9,063 nucleotides of DNA from an uncultured Methylocystaceae bacterium (GCA_945956975.1 CAMFKC010000056.1:1-9063), one strand, 5' to 3'; counted from the first letter of the stretch, positions 1 to 6,736 are shown. The notes: generated by a model not told the origin, from the sequence alone. A program made the numbers and translations.

Positions 1-742
<742 letters not shown>

Positions 743-774
743 CCGCCCCGGCTCGCGCCGGGGCGGGTATTATT
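743..774 (+). terminator. Intrinsic-type terminator between convergent glpK and omp genes
   Basis: A perfect 10-bp stem, CCGCCCCGGC (743-752) pairing with GCCGGGGCGG (757-766), with a TCGC tetraloop, starts on the base after the glpK stop. It is followed by GTATTATT, a weak U-rich tail on the + strand. On the - strand the bases after the hairpin are not U-rich, so it would mainly end glpK. It could also stall transcription from the convergent outer-membrane gene, whose stop is 13 bp away. Confidence 0.75.
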
Positions 775-778
775 GCGA

Positions 779-1531
779 TCAGTAACGCGCGACAGCCGCG
801 CTGGGGTTGCCCCAGTTGAAGTGGTAGTTGACGCCGGCGCGAACGATGTGGTTCTGCGTCGAGCGGTTCCAGTAGGCCGGCGCAAAACCGAAGTTGTTGT
901 CGTTGTTGCGGCGGATGTCGGTGAACAGATATTCGGCCTTGATCGACCAGGCGTCCGACAGGGCGTATTCCACGCCGCCGCCGACCGTGTACCCGATCTT
1001 CATGCCGCTGCTCGTCTGGTTCCAGAAGCCGCCGGCGGCGAAGGGATACCAGCTGTTGTAGTAGGCGTTGCCGTAGGCGAAACCGCCGGTGGCGTAGACC
1101 ATCCAGCGGTCGAGAGCGAGGCCGAGACGGCCGCGCACAGTGCCGAGCAGGCCGCCGGAGCTGTTGTTGGCGCCGCCGAGCCACCAGGCGCTGGCCGCGT
1201 TCTGGGCGCTGAGGTAGTTCAGGTCGGCCTCGAGACCGAACACGAACGCGCTCATCTGCCAGTTATAGCCGATCTGGGCGCCGCCGGTGAAACCGACGTT
1301 GTTGTTGTTGTTCGGCACGCCGAAGAAAGCGGCGCCCGGCACGAAGTTCACGCCCCAGTTGTTTTGGCGAATCGCGGCGCCGGCGTTCAAGCCGACGTAG
1401 AAGCCGGTCCAGGTGAAGACCGGGGCCGCGTAAGCGACCGGGACCGGCGCCTTGCGCGAGGGCAGATCGGCGGCCTGCGCCGCGCCTGCCGCAAACAAGG
1501 CGACCGAACCCAACAAAATCTTGCGTAGCAT
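779..1531 (-). CDS. Omp25/Omp31-family outer-membrane beta-barrel protein
   Basis: This 250-aa protein belongs to the Omp25/Omp31 (porin-like, OmpA-barrel fold) family abundant in Hyphomicrobiales. A signal peptide covers residues 1-20 (MLRKILLGSVALFAAGAAQA), with cleavage before ADLPSRK. The mature protein begins with the family signature (VFTWTGFYVGLNAG, residues 38-51). Alternating aromatic/small-residue strands continue to the last strand IVRAGVNYHFNW (229-240), then a short tail ending in ARY, a typical end for this family. Eight strands are expected. Loops rich in Asn (NNNNN at 74-78; RRNNDNNFG at 207-215) are probably surface exposed. The start is ATG at 1529-1531, not the in-frame TTG at 1535-1537: AAGGGAG lies 6 nt before the ATG but would touch the TTG. 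Its role is probably structural or diffusion across the outer membrane; no substrate can be read from the sequence. It converges on glpK and diverges from the secreted repeat protein gene. Confidence 0.93.
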   Translation of the reverse strand: MLRKILLGSVALFAAGAAQAADLPSRKAPVPVAYAAPVFTWTGFYVGLNAGAAIRQNNWGVNFVPGAAFFGVPNNNNNVGFTGGAQIGYNWQMSAFVFGLEADLNYLSAQNAASAWWLGGANNSSGGLLGTVRGRLGLALDRWMVYATGGFAYGNAYYNSWYPFAAGGFWNQTSSGMKIGYTVGGGVEYALSDAWSIKAEYLFTDIRRNNDNNFGFAPAYWNRSTQNHIVRAGVNYHFNWGNPSAAVARY

Positions 1532-1537
1532 CAGCAA

Positions 1538-1544
1538 CTCCCTT
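1538..1544 (-). promoter_or_regulatory. Shine-Dalgarno site fixing the omp start
   Basis: On the - strand AAGGGAG is followed by 6 nt and then ATG at 1531. It selects this ATG over the in-frame TTG two codons upstream, which has no room for a ribosome-binding site. Confidence 0.8.
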
Positions 1545-1625
1545 TGGTATGCAGACGCGCACCGTGGACTTTCGATCCGCTTCGCCCACTAACATGGGTT
1601 AAGCGGGCGCGCCTTTTGGCCGCGA

Positions 1626-1638
1626 TGTTGCCGCAACA
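1626..1638. repeat. Short palindrome upstream of omp
   Basis: TGTTGC and GCAACA (6-bp arms) flank a single central C, about 95 bp upstream of the omp start codon in the divergent intergenic region 1532-1799. It could be an operator half-pair for the omp promoter, but I found no convincing -35/-10 pair on the - strand to anchor it. The rest of 1546-1725 shows no gene. Confidence 0.3.
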
Positions 1639-1722
1639 GCACACAAATCGTCGCCATTTGCGCCTGCTTTGCCCAAAAGCGCGGCTGACGGCCGGTTTCG
1701 TGGACCGCCGCTTGCTCCCTCG

Positions 1723-1752
1723 TTCGCAACGACGGCAGCCGTCGTTGATATT
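1723..1752 (+). promoter_or_regulatory. Possible promoter of the secreted repeat protein gene, with palindromic spacer
   Basis: A tentative -35 TTCGCA (1723-1728) and -10 GATATT (1747-1752) are 18 bp apart, each matching the sigma70 consensus at 4 of 6 positions. The space between them is filled by a 21-bp palindrome (1727-1747): CAACGACGGC, a central A, and the exact complement GCCGTCGTTG. A site here could bind a repressor or activator; equally the palindrome could be a chance hairpin. The start of transcription would be near 1759, giving a leader of about 40 nt that contains a second inverted repeat (TTCGCG 1765-1770 with CGCGAA 1776-1781). Confidence 0.35.
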
Positions 1753-1788
1753 GCGCCGTTTCGGTTCGCGACCGGCGCGAAACGACAC

Positions 1789-1793
1789 AGGAG
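1789..1793 (+). promoter_or_regulatory. Shine-Dalgarno site of the secreted repeat protein gene
   Basis: AGGAG is followed by a 6-nt spacer (TTTTGT) and ATG at 1800, an excellent ribosome-binding site that fixes the start. Confidence 0.8.
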
Positions 1794-1799
1794 TTTTGT

Positions 1800-2501
1800 A
1801 TGCGTTCCATTTCGATCCTGAGTCTGGCGGCGGCCACCGCTTGCGCCGCTCTCGTGGCGTCCTCTGCGGCCGAAGCCGGCAATCGCGCCGGCTATCATGG
1901 CCCTGCCATGCATGGCGGCGCTGGCTTTGCCCGTCCGTCGTTCGCCGCTCGAGGCTACGCCCGCCCAGCTTTCGCCCATCGCAGCTACGCACAGCGCGGC
2001 TGGGGCGGCGGTTACCGTCACGCCCACCATGGTTGGCGCGGCCGTGGCGTCGGCTATGCCGCCGGCGCGGCGATCGCGGCTTCGGCCGGCTATGCGGCGG
2101 CCAGCGCCTACGGTGGCGGCTATGCCTACCGCGGCGACGAGGGCTATGCGGCTCCCGCGGCGGACTATGGTTACGCCCAGCCGAGCTATGGCTATGCGCA
2201 GCCCACGCAGACCTGGTCCAAGACCTACCTCGTCCCGCGCACCGTCATGCAGCCGGTCACCCGCACGCATGTCGTTCCGGTGACGACCTACCGCACGGTG
2301 CAGAGCACGGCCTATGTGCCGACGACGGTCTACAACCGCGTGACTAAGACCTGCTCGTGCACCATCAATGGCGTGACGCAGCAGGTGCCTTGCGAAGGCG
2401 GCTATGGTTCGGCCGGCCTGGGTGTGAGCGTGGGCTACGGCGGCGGCTATGGCCACGCCCCGATTTACAACCGTCCGGGCCTGTTCACTTCCGGCTGGTG
2501 A
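1800..2501 (+). CDS. Secreted Gly/Tyr-rich repeat protein of unknown function
   Basis: A 233-aa exported protein I do not recognise by name. Residues 1-26 form a signal peptide (positive start, hydrophobic core, AEA before G27). The mature part is low in complexity and modular. There are two 10-residue repeats at 43-62 (FARPSFAARG, YARPAFAHRS). A Gly/Ala/Tyr-rich stretch follows at 65-120, including a hydrophobic VGYAAGAAIAASAGYAAASA. Two 7-residue repeats lie at 123-136 (YGYAQPS, YGYAQPT), and three 14-residue Val/Thr/Pro/Tyr-rich repeats at 143-184. A Cys-containing end follows (C185, C187, C198), then a second Gly/Tyr-rich segment. The mature protein has few acidic residues and is probably basic. 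Such composition suits a cell-surface, adhesive or envelope-associated protein; that is inference. The gene has a strong Shine-Dalgarno and its own terminator, so it is probably a single-gene unit. Confidence 0.85.
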   Translation: MRSISILSLAAATACAALVASSAAEAGNRAGYHGPAMHGGAGFARPSFAARGYARPAFAHRSYAQRGWGGGYRHAHHGWRGRGVGYAAGAAIAASAGYAAASAYGGGYAYRGDEGYAAPAADYGYAQPSYGYAQPTQTWSKTYLVPRTVMQPVTRTHVVPVTTYRTVQSTAYVPTTVYNRVTKTCSCTINGVTQQVPCEGGYGSAGLGVSVGYGGGYGHAPIYNRPGLFTSGW

Positions 2502-2506
2502 TTTCT

Positions 2507-2523
2507 CGCGCAGAGCTTGCGCG
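2507..2523 (+). repeat. Inverted repeat just after the secreted protein stop codon
   Basis: CGCGCA (2507-2512) and TGCGCG (2518-2523) with a 5-nt loop can form a small hairpin 5 nt after the stop. No U-tract follows, so the real terminator is more likely the larger hairpin at 2543-2572. This one may shield the mRNA 3' end. Confidence 0.35.
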
Positions 2524-2542
2524 CTCGAATTTGGACGAAGAC

Positions 2543-2579
2543 ACTGCCGGGCGAGACCTCTCGTCCGGCAGTTTCGTTT
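2543..2579 (+). terminator. Intrinsic terminator of the secreted protein gene, abutting the GST start
   Basis: The perfect arms ACTGCCGG (2543-2550) and CCGGCAGT (2565-2572) continue inward through GCGAGA/TCTCGT with one G-U pair, giving a stem of about 13 bp and a tiny loop. TTCGTTT follows. This is the best intrinsic terminator in the window. Its U-tract ends 2 nt before the ATG of the next gene. Confidence 0.85.
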
Positions 2580-2580
2580 C

Positions 2581-3285
2581 ATGATCGACCTTCACTATTG
2601 GCCCACGCCCAACGGCCACAAGATCACGATGTTCCTGGAAGAAGCAGGTCTCGCCTACGCGATACGGCCGGTCAACATCGTCGCGGGCGACCAGTTCAAG
2701 CCCGACTTCCTGAAGATCGCGCCAAACAACCGCATGCCCGCGATCGTCGATCACATGCCCGCGGACGGCGGCGCGCCAGTCTCGGTGTTCGAGTCCGGCG
2801 CGATCCTTCTCTATCTCGCGGAGAAGACAGGGCGCTTCCTCCCGAGTGATTTACGGCAGCGGAACGCTGCTCTGGAATGGTTATTCTGGCAGGTCGGCGG
2901 GCTCGGGCCGATGGCGGGGCAGAACCACCATTTCGCGCTCTATGCGCCCGAGCCCCTGCCCTACGCGATCAATCGCTACGTGAAAGAGACCAACCGCCTC
3001 TACGGCGTGCTCGACCGGCGCCTGTCCGACCACGAATTCCTGGCCGGCGATTATTCGATCGCCGACATGGCGTCCTATCCCTGGATCGTGCCGCACAAGC
3101 GGCAGGGCCAGGATCTGGGCGACTTTCCCCATCTGAAACGATGGTTCGAGGCGATCAAGGCGCGGCCCGGCACGCAGCGCGCCTATCAGGCCGGCAAGAG
3201 CCTGCACATGCGCCGGCCGGAAGAATTGACGGCCGAGGAAAAGAGCATGTTGTTCACGCAGGATTCCTCGGTCGTCAGACGCTGA
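2581..3285 (+). CDS. YfcG-like glutathione S-transferase / disulfide-bond oxidoreductase
   Basis: A 234-aa cytosolic GST-fold protein very similar along its length to E. coli YfcG (Nu-class), which has glutathione-dependent disulfide reductase activity. The thioredoxin-like N-domain (about 1-85) starts MIDLHYWPTPNGHKITMFLEEAGL and holds T9 and N11, the positions used in YfcG in place of a catalytic Cys or Ser. The NNRMPAIVD segment has the cis-Pro (P53), and E71-S72 in FESGAILLYLAEKTG binds the glutathione gamma-glutamyl group. The helical C-domain has WLFWQVGGLGPMAGQNHHF and YSIADMASYPW. The frame stays open upstream to 2449, but family alignment demands the start at 2581. There is no Shine-Dalgarno and a terminator hairpin lies immediately upstream, so its expression signal is unclear. 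A C-terminal tail of about 20 residues extends past the E. coli protein. It converges on rhlE, with 6 bp between stops. Confidence 0.93.
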   Translation: MIDLHYWPTPNGHKITMFLEEAGLAYAIRPVNIVAGDQFKPDFLKIAPNNRMPAIVDHMPADGGAPVSVFESGAILLYLAEKTGRFLPSDLRQRNAALEWLFWQVGGLGPMAGQNHHFALYAPEPLPYAINRYVKETNRLYGVLDRRLSDHEFLAGDYSIADMASYPWIVPHKRQGQDLGDFPHLKRWFEAIKARPGTQRAYQAGKSLHMRRPEELTAEEKSMLFTQDSSVVRR

Positions 3286-3291
3286 GCAGGA

Positions 3292-4683
3292 TCAGCCCTG
3301 CGCGCCCGCCGGACGCCGGCGGCGCCAGCGGTTCTTGGCGCCTTCGGGCTTTGCGCCCTGCGGCTTCTGGCTTTGCGGCTTTCCGCCATGAGGCCGTGCA
3401 GCGGCGCCATCCGGACGCGGAGTGGCAGGGCGGTGCGCGGCGCGCTGCTCGGCGTGCGGGCGCTGGGCATGGGCTTGCGGCTTGCCCTGCGGGCGGCGCG
3501 GCGCCGGGCCGCGGCGATGGGCGGACGCTTCTTCCGAGGGCTCGTGGCGCGCGTTCGGGTCGCGCTTGTCCTCGGTCGGAATCTGCTGGCGCGTCACCTT
3601 CTCGATGGCGCGCAGCAGTTGACGCTCGGCATTGTCGCAGAACGAGATGGCGATCCCCTCGGCGCCGGCTCGCGCAGTGCGGCCGATGCGGTGAACGTAT
3701 GTCTCCGGCACTTCCGGCAGCTCGAAATTGACAACATGGGTCACGCCGTCGACGTCGATGCCGCGCGCGGCAATGTCGGTCGCCACCAGCACGCGCGTGC
3801 GGCCGGCCTTGAAATCGTTGAGCGTACGCTGGCGATGTCCCTGGCTCTTGTTGCCGTGGATCGCGCCCGAGGCGATGCCGGTCTCGTCGAGAATTTTCGC
3901 CACGCGATCGGCGCCGCGCTTGGTGCGCGTGAAGACCAGCGCGCGCTTGACCGCAGCGTCGGCCAGCAACGCAACCAGCAGGTCGCGTTTGCCCTTGGAG
4001 TCCACGAAATAGGCGCGCTGCGCGATGCGCTCGGCGGTGGTGGCGACGGGCGTCACTTCCACGCGCGTCGGGTTGCGCAGCATTTCATCTGCGAGGGTCG
4101 CGATCTCACGCGGCATGGTGGCCGAGAAAAACAGCGTCTGGCGCTGCTTCGGCAGCTTGGCGACGATCTTGCGGATCGGCACGATGAAGCCGAGGTCGAG
4201 CATGTGGTCGGCCTCGTCCAGCACGACGACTTCGGTCGTATCGAGCCGCAGGCGGCGGCTGTCCATGTGATCGAGGAGACGGCCGGGCGTCGCGACGAGG
4301 ACATCGAGCCCGCGGCCGATCGCCTGGATCTGCGGTCCCATGCCGACGCCGCCGACGACGACCGCGACATTGATGCGCGCATGACGGCCGTAGGCGCGGA
4401 AGCTGTCGCCGATCTGCACGGCGAGTTCGCGTGTCGGCGCGAGGATCAGCGCGCGGGTCGTGCCGGGTGCGGCGCGACGCGGGTTGGCAAGGAGGCGCTG
4501 GATGATCGGAACGGCAAAGGCGCAGGTCTTGCCGGTGCCCGTCTGGGCGATGCCGAGAAGGTCGCCGCCCTGGAGCAGCGGAGGAATGGCGCGAGCCTGG
4601 ATTGGAGTCGGATTCGTGTAGCCTTCGTCGCGAAGTGCGCGAAGGATGGTCTCGGCGACGCCGAGGCCTGCAAAATCGGTCAT
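3292..4683 (-). CDS. rhlE: DEAD-box ATP-dependent RNA helicase RhlE
   Basis: A 463-aa RNA helicase that unwinds short RNA duplexes with ATP; RhlE homologues act in ribosome assembly, RNA decay and cold growth. All core motifs are present: Q motif (GYTNPTPIQ, 21-29), Walker A AQTGTGKT (46-53), PTRELA (83-88), TPGRLLDH (132-139), DEAD (156-159), SAT (187-189), LVFTRTKRGAD (249-259), ATDIAARGIDV (301-311) and HRIGRTAR (331-338). From about residue 375 the protein becomes a basic, Pro/Gln/His/Arg-rich disordered tail ending in RWRRRRPAGAQG, typical of the RhlE subgroup and likely to bind RNA. The start ATG at 4681-4683 agrees with family N-termini (MTDFAGLGV); only a weak GAAAG lies upstream. A good promoter is seen at 4856-4884, giving a leader of about 165 nt. 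No terminator is visible between it and the convergent glutathione transferase gene. Confidence 0.95.
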   Translation of the reverse strand: MTDFAGLGVAETILRALRDEGYTNPTPIQARAIPPLLQGGDLLGIAQTGTGKTCAFAVPIIQRLLANPRRAAPGTTRALILAPTRELAVQIGDSFRAYGRHARINVAVVVGGVGMGPQIQAIGRGLDVLVATPGRLLDHMDSRRLRLDTTEVVVLDEADHMLDLGFIVPIRKIVAKLPKQRQTLFFSATMPREIATLADEMLRNPTRVEVTPVATTAERIAQRAYFVDSKGKRDLLVALLADAAVKRALVFTRTKRGADRVAKILDETGIASGAIHGNKSQGHRQRTLNDFKAGRTRVLVATDIAARGIDVDGVTHVVNFELPEVPETYVHRIGRTARAGAEGIAISFCDNAERQLLRAIEKVTRQQIPTEDKRDPNARHEPSEEASAHRRGPAPRRPQGKPQAHAQRPHAEQRAAHRPATPRPDGAAARPHGGKPQSQKPQGAKPEGAKNRWRRRRPAGAQG

Positions 4684-4797
4684 GTGTACTTTCAGATCGC
4701 GGACTGGCTTCAGCGCGGATGATCGCAGCGAAGTCCGAAGTGGCGCGGTCCCGCGTAAATGGACCGATGGAAATTCATCCGATGCGCTCGACGGTGC

Positions 4798-4815
4798 GCC
4801 GCCTTCGAAGGCGGC
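4798..4815 (-). repeat. 18-bp perfect palindrome in the rhlE leader
   Basis: A self-complementary 18-mer centred on TTCGAA can form a 7-bp stem (GCCGCCT/AGGCGGC) with a TCGA loop. It lies between the inferred rhlE transcription start and start codon, so it would be in the rhlE 5' leader. It also lies 83 bp past the stop of the upstream regulator gene and could serve that gene's mRNA end, but no U-tract follows on the - strand. Confidence 0.5.
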
Positions 4816-4835
4816 CTACGCGACCGGAGCGCTGG

Positions 4836-4850
4836 TGCTGCGATGCAGCA
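4836..4850 (-). repeat. Hairpin at the inferred 5' end of rhlE mRNA
   Basis: TGCTGC (4836-4841) and GCAGCA (4845-4850) with a 3-nt loop form a 6-bp stem. By the promoter call the transcript would begin near 4849, putting this stem-loop at the extreme 5' end, where such structures can protect mRNA from decay. This depends on the promoter being right. Confidence 0.4.
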
Positions 4851-4855
4851 ACGCT

Positions 4856-4884
4856 GAGATAGGCGATGTGACGCGTCGCGTCAA
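4856..4884 (-). promoter_or_regulatory. Predicted sigma70-type promoter of rhlE with overlapping palindrome
   Basis: On the - strand, -35 TTGACG (complement of 4879-4884), a 17-bp spacer and -10 TATCTC (complement of 4856-4861) make the best promoter match in the window. The predicted start is near 4849, about 165 nt before the rhlE ATG. A perfect palindrome, TGACGCG-centre-CGCGTCA (4869-4883), covers most of the -35 box and much of the spacer, the usual place for a repressor operator. The promoter begins only 14 bp after the stop of the upstream co-directional gene. Confidence 0.6.
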
Positions 4885-4898
4885 TGCGGCGCAATCGT

Positions 4899-6572
4899 CT
4901 ATCGGCCTGCTTCCGCCATTATCCGTCCGGCGAGCGCGGCCTTCGCGGCAGCCGACCAGCATTGCCGACCTACGAGCGCGGAAGCCTCGGCCGGGCCATC
5001 ATAGCCGGCGTTCGCCAGCGCCTTCATGGCGGCGCGGCGCGCGTCCTCGTTGTGCAGGCGCGACTGCAAGGCGGCGTCGACGACGAGCAGCAGCGGGTGG
5101 CCGCTGTCGAGCGCGGCGGCGTGCAACCCGTCCGTGTCCGCGTCGACATTGCGCCTGATGGCGTCTACCACGTCGGCGAATTCATACCAGTTGGGCGTGT
5201 AGGCCGACAGAGCCCGGGCGCGCGCGACCAGTTCGACGCCCTGCTCCCATTCGCCGGCGCCGAGGGCCAGTTTTGCCCCGACGTCGAGCAGCGTCGCGGG
5301 ATTATTGGGGTAGTCGCGTACGGCGGCGAGCGCGACGCGCTTGAATATCTCGATTTCCCCCTGGCACAGCGCGGTCGAATAGCGCGCGGCGCGCGGCAGC
5401 GCGCCGCGTTCGCTGCGACGGTATGATTCGGAGGCGAGGGCGGCCGCCTCCGTCAGAACCTCGGCACGCGGGCGCGGATCGTAGGCCAGCCGCGCGCCGT
5501 CGAGCAGCAGGATCGCACGCATGGCCTGCACATTGGCGTCGGCGTTGGTCGCCATGCGGTCTGCGCAATCGCGCGCGGACACGTAGTCTTCGCGCCGAAA
5601 GGTCGACCAGAACTGGATGGCGCGCAGGTGGCAACGATAAGCCTCGTCGCCATTGAAGGCGTCGGTTTCGACGTGCGTCATTTCAATATTTGCGACGACC
5701 CCGAAGGGCTGGCCGACGTCTGCAGCAGCGCGCGCCGCGATGTCGCGCTCCATAGCCAGCATCTCGCTCGCCTTGAGGTGCGCCTCATAGCGCCTGCTCC
5801 ACCGCAAGGCGGCTGTCTCGGCATCCACAAGCTGCGGCGTGACGACGACAGTATCGCCGGCAACCTGAACATCGGCGCGCAGCAGATAGTCGATCCGCGC
5901 CTTTTTCTTGCCCTGTGAGCCAGCATCGAGGTTTCGATCCAGCGGAAAAACCGTCAGCCACTCGAATTCGGACAGAACCGACACGAGTTCCGCGCGCAGG
6001 CCGACGCCAATATAGGACTGTCCGTCGCGATCGGCGGAAAATGCAAAGGGCGCCACCGCAATCCGGGGCCCGGAACGGGCGGGCGGCGACGAAAACTCGC
6101 GCCAGCCCCAAAACCCGATCGCAAGACCGGCGACGGCCAGTGCGACCAGCGCGAGCCGGCGCGATCTCGGCGCGCGCGGGGACGGCGGCGCTTCCGATGG
6201 CATGGGCGCCGGCGACGCGGCGGGGCCGGCCAGTTCGAATCGCGGCCGGTAGCCGCCCTTGTCGATGGTTATTCGCACCGGATCGTGCGCGCCGGCGGTC
6301 GCGAAATAGAGTTCCAGCGACTTGCGCAGGCGTCCGACCTCGACGCGGACGATGGCGTCCTGCTGGGCGTCGAAGTCCGCAGGCCGGTCGAAGACTTCCG
6401 TGGCGATCGCATAGGCCTTGAGCCTGTCGCCGCGGCCTTCGACTTCCTCGGTTACCAGATAGCGCAGCAGATCGCGCTGCCGGTCGCTCGAACCGGCAAG
6501 CCCATTCGCCACGACGCGGTCCAGCGCTGCGAGGGCGCGCTCCCGAAACGCGGGCGTCGACGCCCCGGTCAT
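4899..6572 (-). CDS. Membrane-anchored winged-helix protein with TolB-like and TPR-like regions
   Basis: A 557-aa protein with the plan of the CadC/ToxR-like one-component regulators found in Hyphomicrobiales, some of which are annotated as adenylate-cyclase-like TPR proteins. Residues about 10-115 look like a DNA-binding winged helix (RQRDLLRYLV, AYAIATEVF, IVRVEVGRLRKSLELYF, ending in the GGYRPRFEL wing). A Pro-rich linker (116-136) leads to one membrane helix at 139-157 (LALVALAVAGLAIGF core, after Arg residues). Residues 168-295 resemble the TolB/FlgO-like N-domain (RIAVAPF, YIGVGLRAELVSVLSEF, DYLLRADVQV, LVDAETAALRWSRRYE). The rest is an Ala-rich helical array like TPRs. No cyclase or kinase motif is seen. 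ATG at 6572 has GGAG 9 nt upstream; the frame stays open upstream to 7187 but that part has no domain-like sequence. Role inferred: sensing in the periplasm and gene control at the membrane. It is divergent from the 71-aa gene at 6739. Confidence 0.82.
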   Translation of the reverse strand: MTGASTPAFRERALAALDRVVANGLAGSSDRQRDLLRYLVTEEVEGRGDRLKAYAIATEVFDRPADFDAQQDAIVRVEVGRLRKSLELYFATAGAHDPVRITIDKGGYRPRFELAGPAASPAPMPSEAPPSPRAPRSRRLALVALAVAGLAIGFWGWREFSSPPARSGPRIAVAPFAFSADRDGQSYIGVGLRAELVSVLSEFEWLTVFPLDRNLDAGSQGKKKARIDYLLRADVQVAGDTVVVTPQLVDAETAALRWSRRYEAHLKASEMLAMERDIAARAAADVGQPFGVVANIEMTHVETDAFNGDEAYRCHLRAIQFWSTFRREDYVSARDCADRMATNADANVQAMRAILLLDGARLAYDPRPRAEVLTEAAALASESYRRSERGALPRAARYSTALCQGEIEIFKRVALAAVRDYPNNPATLLDVGAKLALGAGEWEQGVELVARARALSAYTPNWYEFADVVDAIRRNVDADTDGLHAAALDSGHPLLLVVDAALQSRLHNEDARRAAMKALANAGYDGPAEASALVGRQCWSAAAKAALAGRIMAEAGR

Positions 6573-6636
6573 GTCGCCACGCTCCACGACGCCAGCATTT
6601 CCCCCTGCCGTGCGACCGCTTCCTACGGCCGCGCCT

Positions 6637-6658
6637 GTGTTAACACGCGGTACGTACC
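6637..6658. promoter_or_regulatory. Two adjacent perfect palindromes in the divergent regulator promoter region
   Basis: GTGTTAACAC (6637-6646) and GGTACGTACC (6649-6658) are each fully self-complementary 10-mers, 2 bp apart with centres 12 bp apart. They lie about 65 bp upstream of the winged-helix gene start and 81 bp upstream of the small-protein start, where an operator shared by both would sit. Binding by the neighbouring regulator is only inferred. Confidence 0.4.
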
Positions 6659-6701
6659 TGCGCCACGCAGCGGAAGGCGGCATGGTCCCCGCGTTTGAGA
6701 C

Positions 6702-6719
6702 GCCGGGCCTCCGCCCGGC
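6702..6719 (+). repeat. GC-rich hairpin in the leader of the 71-aa gene
   Basis: GCCGGGC (6702-6708) and GCCCGGC (6713-6719) with a CTCC loop form a 7-bp all-GC stem, 7 nt upstream of the GGAG ribosome-binding site at 6727-6730. No U-tract follows on either strand, so it is not a classical terminator; it may shape the leader of the small gene. Confidence 0.4.
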
Positions 6720-6722
6720 CCC

Positions 6723-6736
6723 ATTTGGAGCCAAAT
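6723..6736 (+). promoter_or_regulatory. Shine-Dalgarno site inside an inverted repeat, start of the 71-aa gene
   Basis: GGAG (6727-6730) with 8 nt to ATG 6739 is the ribosome-binding site that fixes this start over upstream alternatives in the same frame. It sits in the centre of the inverted repeat ATTTGG-AG-CCAAAT, which could fold weakly over it (5 bp, GAGC loop). Confidence 0.55.

Noticed and set aside
773..1528. Long open frame on the + strand opposite the Omp25/31-like gene
   Set aside because: It mirrors the real gene, is Val/Ala/Glu-rich low complexity, and lacks any recognisable domain or ribosome site.
1532..1537. TTG start two codons upstream for the outer-membrane protein
   Set aside because: The Shine-Dalgarno AAGGGAG directly touches the TTG, leaving no spacer, but is ideally spaced from the ATG at 1531.
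2449..2580. N-terminal extension of the glutathione transferase
   Set aside because: It would overlap the secreted protein gene and read through the terminator. The family N-terminus MIDLHYWPTPNGHK begins exactly at 2581.
3306..3322. 7-bp GC hairpin near the convergent ends of the GST and rhlE genes, considered as a terminator
   Set aside because: It lies inside the Arg-rich coding end of rhlE and has no U-tract on either strand, so it is more simply explained by CGN codons.
3373..4722. Long open frame on the + strand opposite rhlE
   Set aside because: The opposite strand encodes a complete helicase with every motif in order. The + strand frame has no domain-like sequence and no ribosome site; it is a product of high GC and codon bias.
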